This document shows positions 57,838-64,000 of a stretch of DNA of 64,000 nucleotides, one piece after another. Every line of letters begins with the position of its first letter. Positions within the stretch are counted from its first letter, which is position 1. A program made the position numbers and the translations under genes. This DNA is from Paraburkholderia sp. BL23I1N1 (GTDB lineage Bacteria > Pseudomonadota > Gammaproteobacteria > Burkholderiales > Burkholderiaceae), in assembly GCF_003610295.1 (NCBI RefSeq), contig NZ_RAPV01000002.1:1054001-1118000 (forward strand). Direction: 5' to 3'. The notes under the pieces were generated by a model. The model was not told the origin of the DNA, ran no database searches, and saw nothing but the letters and a program-made list of their open reading frames with translations.

Positions 57838-60783
57838 TCAGACTGAGCTTTCGCGCTCTATGCGCTGGTCACCAGCGGCGCGGCGCAGCGTCTGCTGTGC
57901 CTTCAGATAGCGTGTGAGCTCGGCGTTAGTCACGAAGCTCGCGGCGGAGGAGGCCACAAGAATGTCCTTGGCCTCTTGCGGTTTCGCTATCACGAAGCCC
58001 TGTACGTAATCGACGCCCAGTTCATTCAGCGCGCGCAGGGTCTCGAGGTCTTCCACCCATTCCGCAATACTGCGCATGCCGAGATTGCGTGCGAGGGTAA
58101 TGATCGCCTCGACGATCGCGATGTCGGCCGGATGGTTACACATCGTGCGCACAAACTCACCGTCGATCTTTAGTGCATCGGCCGACAGCTTCTTCAGGTA
58201 GCGTAACGAGGTCTGACCCGCGCCGAAATCGTCGATCGCGATCTTTGCACCCATGTCGTGGACGCGTGCGATGAAGCGCTCTGTATGCTCGAGATCGTGC
58301 AGCGCGACGCTTTCGGTGATTTCGATGCACAGGTAATGGATAACGTCCTCGTGACGCGAGAACAGCGCGAACAGTTCATCGAGGAATTGCTCGTCGTTGA
58401 GCGAACCACCGCTCAGGTTCACGCACACGAAGCGAGTGCTGGAGAGCGACGCGCGGTTGTCCCTGAGCCATGCGAGCGTCGTCGAGAGCACCCAGCGGTC
58501 GATCGCGGTGATGGTGCCGGAGTCCTCCGCGGCGGCGATCAGCTTCGCGGCGGTCGCCACCGCGCCGTTCGGCATGCGCAGACGCAGCAGCACTTCGAAG
58601 TCGAGCGCTTCTGCCGGTCCGCGCATCGACATGATCGGTTGCATCACGAGGAACAGCCCCTCGGGCAGCCGGCTCTGTCCCAGCGCCTCGATCAGACTGA
58701 TCTCGGCGGCGCGCTCCTCGAAGGCCGGCGCGCCCTTGCGCAGTGCGACGAGCCGCGCATTGCCGCCGCGTTTCGCGGCGCGACACGCGCGGTCGGCATA
58801 GGCGAGGGCGTCGAGGACGCGCTCACCTTGCGAGCACTCGACTACGCCGATCGATCCTCTGATCTGGAACGCTCGCGTGTCGACATGAACCGGTGCGGAG
58901 TTCAACGCCGTGACGAGTTCACGGCAGCGCGCGATTGCATCGTCGATCGCCATGTTCGCGAGCACGCACACGAATTCGTCACCACCGATGCGCCCGATCG
59001 GCACGTCGGAGCCGAGACGCTCGACGAGGCGCGCAGCGACGTGCCGCAGTATTTCGTCGCCGGTCCCGTGGCCGAACAGGTCGTTTAGCAGCTTGAAGCG
59101 GTCGAGATCGAGATACGCGAGTGCCCACGGGCCGCTTTCGCCGCTCTGCCCGCCGATTGCATGCTCGATGCCGCGACGGTTCAGGAGGCCGGTGAGTGGG
59201 TCGTGCTCGGCCAGGAAGTGCAACCGCTCCACCGCTTTCGAACGGTCCGTCACGTCCTCGAGCGAGCCTTCGATGAAGCCGTTCGCACGAATTGCCCGCA
59301 GCGAGTAGCGCCGCGTCTCTGTCTTCGTACCGGCTGTGCCCTCGATTTCGATCGACGCCGAGTCGTCGCGCTCCAGGAGTTCAACCAGCGCACGCTCGGC
59401 GCCCGGAGCGAAATAGTCGGCCCAGCGTTGCGCGCCGTGATGCTGTTGAGGCAGGCCCAGCATCGAGTGCAGCGCCGGATTGGCGCGCACGAAGGCGCTG
59501 TCGCCGTTCAGCGTGAAGAGACCGATAGGCGTGACGTCATACGTGTTGCGCAGCTCGATCTGCATTTGCCGGCGGCGCTCGCGCTCTTCGCGCATACGTT
59601 CCGCAATAGCGAACGCGCAAAGCATGCTCGACGACAGCGCCGTCACTACGGGGCTCAGCTCGCCCGCCAGCGCTTTCACGCCTAACGCGGCAGCGAGCAC
59701 TTGCGACAGCGTCGCGAACAGCACGATGGCCATTGACGCGACATACCAGAGCACGGTGCGCGAGCGCGCCTTGATGAACAACTGTACGAGGAAGTAGGTC
59801 AGCACCAGTATGCAGAAGCTGGCGCATGCCCACAGCACCGGAATGAAGTGCGCGTAACTCAGCGTAAATGCGGCGACCATCAGCAGGCAGCCGCCATACC
59901 GCACGGCGTGCAGGCTCCAGCGCAGGCCGATTGCTTTCAGTTCGCGGCGGAACAGCTCCACAAAGAGCGTCGTGGTCAGCACGTAATAGGAAGCGAACGT
60001 GAATTCCCGCAAAAACGCGATATGGTCGGGCGGGATGAGCCAGCCCATCCATTCGGTATCGAAGCCCATTGCGTTGGCGCTCAACCGGAGATTGCCGACG
60101 AGCCAGGCGGCAAAGATCACGTAAGTCCATTCGCGATTGATGATTGCCGTAACAAACACGAAGATCGCGAGCGTCAGCAGGCCGCCGGTGATCAGCGACG
60201 CGCTCTGGTTGAAGTCGAGGGCGGATACCTCGAGCCTGTCGGAATTCGTTGCGGATGCGGTGATATACGCGGGTCCGGAGAAGGTGCCTCGGCACAGGAT
60301 CTGCGTCTGGGGGGCGTGCTCGTCGAGCCTGAGCGCAAAGCCGGCCTTGTTGGCGCGCATCTCGCCGCTCGTGCCGTGGCGGTCGGCCGCGCCGAGCAGC
60401 GTCAGGACGGGGCCGGTCCGCCAGCAGGAAAGCGTCTGCGCGTGCCGCGACGGCAGGTCGATGAATGTGGGGCCTTCACCGGCGAGAGCAGGCGCGGTGA
60501 GCATGAACCAGAAGGGCGTTTCCGCGAGATGGGTGCTGAAACGTGCCGTGGGCGCGGTGTCGCGCAGGCGGGCGATGGCGATGGCGGGTGACAGCGTCGC
60601 CGACGGATCCGCAATCACAGGAAAGCTGAGCGTGACCGTTCCCGTAGTATCGAATTGGCGCGGCGCCCAGAGCATGACTGCGGCGCTGCCAAGCACAATC
60701 ACAAATGGCGCTACGTATACTGAGAACCGCTGGAATGCCCAGCCGGTTAGTCGGTCCCGAAACGTCCACTTTACGCTTGTCAT
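57838..60783 (-). CDS. Membrane GGDEF-EAL protein with periplasmic and 7TM sensor region
   Basis: A 981-residue c-di-GMP enzyme. One helix (about 21-40) and a periplasmic domain (about 45-190) lead to about seven helices (about 195-395), a 7TMR-DISM-like layout. A PAS domain (about 410-525), GGDEF (about 540-700, intact RIGGDEFVCVL) and EAL (about 715-955) follow. The EAL motif reads EVL but keeps the metal and catalytic residues in CVNLSGG, CIEITES, IAIDDFGAGQTSLRYL, LKIDGEFV and VDYVQGF. Both activities look possible. It lies 129 bp downstream of the acyl synthase on the same strand, probably one operon. Confidence 0.9.
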   Translation of the reverse strand: MTSVKWTFRDRLTGWAFQRFSVYVAPFVIVLGSAAVMLWAPRQFDTTGTVTLSFPVIADPSATLSPAIAIARLRDTAPTARFSTHLAETPFWFMLTAPALAGEGPTFIDLPSRHAQTLSCWRTGPVLTLLGAADRHGTSGEMRANKAGFALRLDEHAPQTQILCRGTFSGPAYITASATNSDRLEVSALDFNQSASLITGGLLTLAIFVFVTAIINREWTYVIFAAWLVGNLRLSANAMGFDTEWMGWLIPPDHIAFLREFTFASYYVLTTTLFVELFRRELKAIGLRWSLHAVRYGGCLLMVAAFTLSYAHFIPVLWACASFCILVLTYFLVQLFIKARSRTVLWYVASMAIVLFATLSQVLAAALGVKALAGELSPVVTALSSSMLCAFAIAERMREERERRRQMQIELRNTYDVTPIGLFTLNGDSAFVRANPALHSMLGLPQQHHGAQRWADYFAPGAERALVELLERDDSASIEIEGTAGTKTETRRYSLRAIRANGFIEGSLEDVTDRSKAVERLHFLAEHDPLTGLLNRRGIEHAIGGQSGESGPWALAYLDLDRFKLLNDLFGHGTGDEILRHVAARLVERLGSDVPIGRIGGDEFVCVLANMAIDDAIARCRELVTALNSAPVHVDTRAFQIRGSIGVVECSQGERVLDALAYADRACRAAKRGGNARLVALRKGAPAFEERAAEISLIEALGQSRLPEGLFLVMQPIMSMRGPAEALDFEVLLRLRMPNGAVATAAKLIAAAEDSGTITAIDRWVLSTTLAWLRDNRASLSSTRFVCVNLSGGSLNDEQFLDELFALFSRHEDVIHYLCIEITESVALHDLEHTERFIARVHDMGAKIAIDDFGAGQTSLRYLKKLSADALKIDGEFVRTMCNHPADIAIVEAIITLARNLGMRSIAEWVEDLETLRALNELGVDYVQGFVIAKPQEAKDILVASSAASFVTNAELTRYLKAQQTLRRAAGDQRIERESSV

Positions 60784-60912
60784 TTGCTGCCCTTTCCCAA
60801 TGACTTCATTCTCGATTTCATTGCGATGCTGCGATAGTCAGCGGCGAAAGCACGACTGCGCTGATGCCACCGACTCTTGTCCGCCCGAATGCCTTCGGGT
60901 GGACATCTTGTT

Positions 60913-61707
60913 TTACGCTTCGCTCAGCGACCGCAGGCGGCCTGAGGCGCTGCTCGGCGGGCCGTCGCACTGAGTGCCGTGGCCGGTTTCACCCTGCTTC
61001 GATGCAACGCTGACGTCGATGTCGGGGTGATTCGTTTCAAAAAAGAATCCGACGAACGGATGGTTGACCTTCTCCCAGCGCTGACGGACTAAAGCAACCG
61101 GTTTCGCCATCACCCGATGTGGCAACCCGCCAACGTGCGCCATCGGCAGGAATTCGTTCTGGCCGTATACATCACCGAACAGCATCGCTTCGTATTCCCG
61201 ATCGAGCGGTGAACGCGCCGTAATTAACATCCAGTCGACCCCGTTCTGCGCGCAAAACATGAAAAACGCCTTGCACAGCGCCACCTTCACCATCCGGCCG
61301 ATCGCACCGCGCGCGACGCCGAGCCGCGTCGCCTCGGCGAGGCGCGCCTGCCCCAGCCAGTCCGGCAGGCGGACCGATTGTTCGACGGCAAGCGGACTGA
61401 ATGCATTCGTCTGGACCCGCATGGTGCCGAGCGGGCCGCCATCCAGCCGCGACTGCGCGAGCAGCACGGCCGTGCCGGGCGCGCCATCCAACGCTTCGAC
61501 GCCCATGGTCACGGCGAATTCCGGCAAGTGGCGCCGATAGGCCGCGCGGCGCATCTCGACGGCCTGGTCGAGGTCCGCCAGATTACTTACCACCTTTATC
61601 GTAAACGGCAACCTTTCCGTTTTCTTTACGGTGCCCTGATTAAAGCGTTCTCCGAGCGACGTATAACCCGTATTTTGCGACAAAACGACTGAATCGATGC
61701 GGTCCAT
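60913..61707 (-). CDS. FeeM-like N-acyl amino acid synthase (GNAT/LuxI-like fold)
   Basis: A 264-residue protein of the FeeM domain family, which uses acyl-ACP to N-acylate an amino acid; the fold is shared with LuxI autoinducer synthases. Typical segments are VEMRRAAYRRHLPEF, GTMRVQTN, RLAEATRLGVARG, AFFMFCAQNGVDWMLITARSPLDREYEAMLFGDVYG and LPHRVMAKPVALVRQRW. The C-terminal 30 residues are a low-complexity tail. The ribosome site GAGG is seven bases from the ATG. Immediate linkage to a membrane c-di-GMP protein suggests the product may be a signal or membrane lipid tied to that sensor; this is inference. Confidence 0.8.
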   Translation of the reverse strand: MDRIDSVVLSQNTGYTSLGERFNQGTVKKTERLPFTIKVVSNLADLDQAVEMRRAAYRRHLPEFAVTMGVEALDGAPGTAVLLAQSRLDGGPLGTMRVQTNAFSPLAVEQSVRLPDWLGQARLAEATRLGVARGAIGRMVKVALCKAFFMFCAQNGVDWMLITARSPLDREYEAMLFGDVYGQNEFLPMAHVGGLPHRVMAKPVALVRQRWEKVNHPFVGFFFETNHPDIDVSVASKQGETGHGTQCDGPPSSASGRLRSLSEA

Positions 61708-61737
61708 TTCAACCTCGTAGATAAATGAGAAAAAAGT

Positions 61738-61776
61738 CTGTCGCTTTCGAAGCGGCAGAGTCGCTGTTAACGCGAC
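61738..61776. promoter_or_regulatory. Two adjacent dyads upstream of the FeeM-like gene
   Basis: CTGTCGCTT/AAGCGGCAG (61738-61758) and GTCGC-N7-GCGAC (61760-61776) lie side by side 31-69 bp before the acyl synthase start. They could be operator sites or a 5' UTR structure. The remainder of the gap to 62131 contains no gene that can be supported. Confidence 0.45.
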
Positions 61777-62131
61777 AAACTAGATTCTCATGAACGCAAA
61801 CGCGGTGATATGCATAGCCGGGAAAATCCGGAGAGCGAGGTTAGAAAAGGGAGTTTTTGGAATCCGAAAAAATATCGTCCCGGAGATCCCGAATCGACTT
61901 TCTGACTGTGGCGGCGACCGCAAACCTGCGTTTGAGGGAAGATCGGATCGATATTCCGCGGACGTCCGGAGGAAACGCGAAAGTTGTGGCGCGCCGCGCG
62001 CCGGTAACTGTTGCACACGCCGAGCTTCTGGGTTCGGCCGAATCACCCGACGGCTGAGACAACTCAAGAATGACCGTTGAACTTTGGAAGCGGCCGCCGG
62101 GGAAAAGGTCTTGGTCTATGGCTTCCGTTAG

Positions 62132-62372
62132 CAGGTTGCGGAAATACCGACGACAGCAAGTCAGCGGATGAGCGGGTCGAAACGTTATGCTGAGGAAGCC
62201 ACTACCCTGAGAAATGATGCGCGGCGCCGACACCTTCACCGAGAGTTTGTTCACCCTGCGTAAGCTGGAAGACTTTGTTCCGGCCGATCACCCGCTGCGC
62301 GCGATTCGCAAGATGGCCAACGCGGCGTTGGCGAAGATGAACGGCCTGTTTGCGGGCATGTATGAAGCTGAG
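62132..62372 (+). mobile_element. Left-end fragment of a second IS5-family copy, cut by an IS6-family element
   Basis: The first 241 bp of the element at 56453, including the left inverted end and the start of the transposase (62214 onward, MMRGADTFTE to GMYEAE), appear again in the same orientation. By eye the copies are identical. The sequence stops at GCTGAG, where the IS6-family end begins. The left flank again reads TTAG. Confidence 0.9.
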
Positions 62373-63205
62373 GGGCTTTGTCAACTTGACGAGCACAGGC
62401 TATGCCCCTATCTAAACGTAGGTATCCTGATCAGATAGCAGGCTCGACTTTAGCATCGACGGTCCAACCATGCCAAACGGCGAGGCGTTTCTTGAGTATG
62501 GCGCGATGACATGCCGCGCTCATCTGATGTCTGGGCAAGGCGAAGTGCTGCCGGATCGGGCCAAAGCATGAGAGAAACGCCTGCGTGCGACGTGCATCGC
62601 GAAAGCCGCACATGTGTCGTTCGCGCCTGCGGGTCGGCTGATGGCTGTTCTCGGCGCGATTGTTCACGCGTGCCGCCGCCTTGACGAATACGTGCTTCAC
62701 CTGGGCGAGTTCGGGAATATCAGCCTTCGCTGCCGGGTAACTGCGCAACTGGTCCGTAACGATCCTGCGCGGCACCGGGTTCGAACGCAGCACCCGCCGG
62801 AAAAAGCGCTTTGCCGCAGCCTTGTCGCGCCGCTTTTGCACCAGCACATCCAGTTCGGCGCCATGTTCGTCGACCGCACGCCACAACAGATACGGCTCCC
62901 CGCGCAGCGCCACGAACATCTCGTCGAGGTGCCACGTGCTACCCGTTTTGCGCCGCACCGCCCTGGCGCGCTGAGCGAATCCGGCACCGAATTTGTCGCA
63001 CCAGCAACGGATCGTTTCGTATGTGACTACGACACCGCGCTCGAGCAGCAATTCCTCGATGTCGCGCAGGCTCAGGCTGAACCGGAAATACCAGCGAACA
63101 GCACAGCTGATGACGACAGCGGGGAACCGGTGGCCGTGATAAAGCGATTTCATCTTCTTCATTGCATCATTCTACCGCCGCCGGTCCGCTAACCTGACAG
63201 CGCCC
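62373..63205 (-). mobile_element. IS6-family insertion sequence
   Basis: About 833 bp with related ends, GGGCTTTGTCAACTTGACG on the left and GGGCGCTGTCAGGTTAGCG (inverted) on the right. The two flanking 8-mers, AAGCTGAG and TCGCCGCC, differ, so there is no target duplication. It joins the IS5-family fragment to a truncated IS21-family gene, as replicative IS6 transposition with adjacent deletion would. Confidence 0.8.
62431..63162 (-). CDS. IS6-family DDE transposase
   Basis: A 243-residue transposase. RHFPAVVISCAVRWYFRFSLSLRDIEELLLERGV-like start (here GHRFPAVVISC), then VTYETIRCWCDKFG, the first Asp in TWHLDEMFV, the second in IVTDQLRSYPAA and Glu in NRAENSHQPTRRRERHM, complete the DDE triad. 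The length is near the family norm of about 235-240, and no internal defect was seen, so it may be active. It fills most of the element. Confidence 0.92.
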   Translation of the reverse strand: MKKMKSLYHGHRFPAVVISCAVRWYFRFSLSLRDIEELLLERGVVVTYETIRCWCDKFGAGFAQRARAVRRKTGSTWHLDEMFVALRGEPYLLWRAVDEHGAELDVLVQKRRDKAAAKRFFRRVLRSNPVPRRIVTDQLRSYPAAKADIPELAQVKHVFVKAAARVNNRAENSHQPTRRRERHMCGFRDARRTQAFLSCFGPIRQHFALPRHQMSAACHRAILKKRLAVWHGWTVDAKVEPAI

Positions 63206-63735
63206 TCGCCGCCCTCGACTACGTAGGCATACTCCCAGCGTGAGAACGCCAGCACGAAGTGGTACAGCCGGTGCGCGAACGGTGCGCCGCCAATCGTCAC
63301 GCACAGCTTGCTCATATCGGTGAAGTCCGACAGCCCACGCACGCCGGGCTGATGCTCCTGGGGGAAGAAGATCTCCTGACTGGGGCCCTCAAGCGCCCGC
63401 CATTGATGAATGCGTCGCTCCAGCGTGCGGCGCATGCTGTCGGGATAGCGCTCCGGGTGATCCTCCTGCAGCTTGCGCAGGATCGTAATGCCCATCAGAT
63501 GGGGAGCGTTACGCAGTAGCGGTAAAACTTCGCTATCCCAGACATCGGCGAACTGATCGGGACGGGTGCGCCAGGAGCGCCGAGGCTTCTGGGATGGCAG
63601 AGTCGCGTCACGCTCGATGCGGCGTGCGGAACGCACGCTTATTCCGGCCTTGGCGGCCGCGACTTCCTGCGGATGGTGTTTGCGCTTGGTCATGTAAAGA
63701 CGAACCTGTTGGTCGGTAATGCGGGTTCCAGACAT
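63206..63735 (-). pseudogene. IS21-family transposase IstA, 5' fragment
   Basis: The N-terminal part of an IstA protein: start MSGTRITDQQVRLYMTKRK, a helix-turn-helix (QEVAAAKAGISVRSARRIERD), then SEVLPLLRNAPHLMGITILRKLQEDHPERY and GGAPFAHRLYHFVLAFSRWEYAYVVEGGE. It is cut within the catalytic core at VVEGGE by the IS6-family end; the last codons of the open frame come from that element. Most of the DDE domain and istB are missing. Confidence 0.85.
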
Positions 63736-63848
63736 GAGCTGACGGCTTCTTCTTAAAGCTTCGATCAGCCCATCCTAAAGCCCCGCCGACGCGGCGCCGC
63801 CGGTGGTTCGTCGTCTCCGGCGGCTACGCCGCCTCCGACTCCTCACCA

Positions 63849-63890
63849 CCGGCCAAAACAATCGTCAACGACCGGCCAAGATAATTGTCG
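63849..63890. repeat. Tandem terminal repeats of the IS21-family element
   Basis: ACCGGCCAAAACAATCGTC (63849-63867) and ACCGGCCAAGATAATTGTC (63872-63890) are 23 bp apart and differ at three places. IS21 elements carry such multiple transposase sites inside their ends, so the element's outer end is probably just past 63890. From there to 64000 no gene could be recognised. Confidence 0.6.
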
Positions 63891-64000
63891 GTGTGCCAAG
63901 AAGGAAAGCGACAGTACGTCGCTGTACATGCTGTATCCGTGATGAGGGCCGGCCCCTCGGTGTCGCCGATCAGGCGGTGATACCAAACCACCCAGAGCTG

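Noticed and set aside
61790..62080. A 96-codon plus-strand frame between the acyl synthase and the IS fragment
   Set aside because: An overlapping minus-strand frame of similar length exists, neither has a ribosome site or motif, so no gene is claimed.
56535..63735. The cluster of IS genes as a defence island or CRISPR-like array
   Set aside because: No repeat-spacer pattern or cas-like protein is present; the repeats are IS ends and duplicated IS sequence.

Overview
The window reads as a chromosomal segment of a high-G+C betaproteobacterium, most likely Burkholderia sensu lato (Paraburkholderia-like). The protein sequences fit that group, and so does the neighbourhood: nadK/hrcA/hemH, grpE-dnaK-dnaJ-pabB, and the pcnB-folK-dgk-panB string with hda. 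No database search was possible; names rest on motifs, length and context.

Positions 1-40,700 are dense core housekeeping. In order: a frameshifted FAD-linked oxidase, a cobalamin adenosyltransferase, flavohaemoglobin hmp behind an NsrR-type operator, a HigBA-type toxin-antitoxin pair, DAHP synthase aroG, tldD, a Nit1-type amidase, a giant AsmA-like protein (yhdP), glnE, recN, nadK, hrcA, hemH and an Hsp15-like gene. The heat-shock block grpE/dnaK/dnaJ follows, with a sigma-32 promoter before grpE. Then come a pabB-pabC fusion, the panB-dgk-folK-pcnB-HAD-hda string, an AI-2E permease, purM, a frameshifted miaA, mutL, dedA and mscS. The aroG leader carries a 22-codon peptide with Phe-Tyr-Phe-Tyr-Phe-Phe-Trp, followed by mutually exclusive hairpins and a terminator: an apparent aromatic amino acid attenuator.

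Positions 40,990-53,890 look like a nitrogen or amine utilisation region. A FAD amine oxidoreductase with its own EtfB/EtfA is divergent from a LysR regulator. Next are an XRE-cupin regulator and a divergent operon: a type III glutamine synthetase-like ligase, three glutamate-synthase-like subunits (amidotransferase, GXGXG, FMN/Fe-S), an APC permease, and a PP2C phosphatase-Ser/Thr kinase fusion whose start codon abuts the permease stop. This resembles the gamma-glutamylmethylamide/N-methylglutamate route of methylamine use, with an ETF-linked dehydrogenase possibly replacing the usual multi-subunit one.

From 54,009 the window becomes accessory. The 3' half of a tRNA-Lys gene marks an integration junction. 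Next comes an AbiE toxin-antitoxin pair with two near-identical operators, then a decayed IS5-family element. A two-gene unit follows: a FeeM-like N-acyl amino acid synthase and a membrane GGDEF-EAL protein. The window ends in a nest of insertion sequences: a fragment of a second copy of the same IS5-family element, cut by an IS6-family element, which in turn abuts a truncated IS21-family istA. The acyl synthase/c-di-GMP pair, the amine cluster and the aroG attenuator are the best candidates for undescribed biology.
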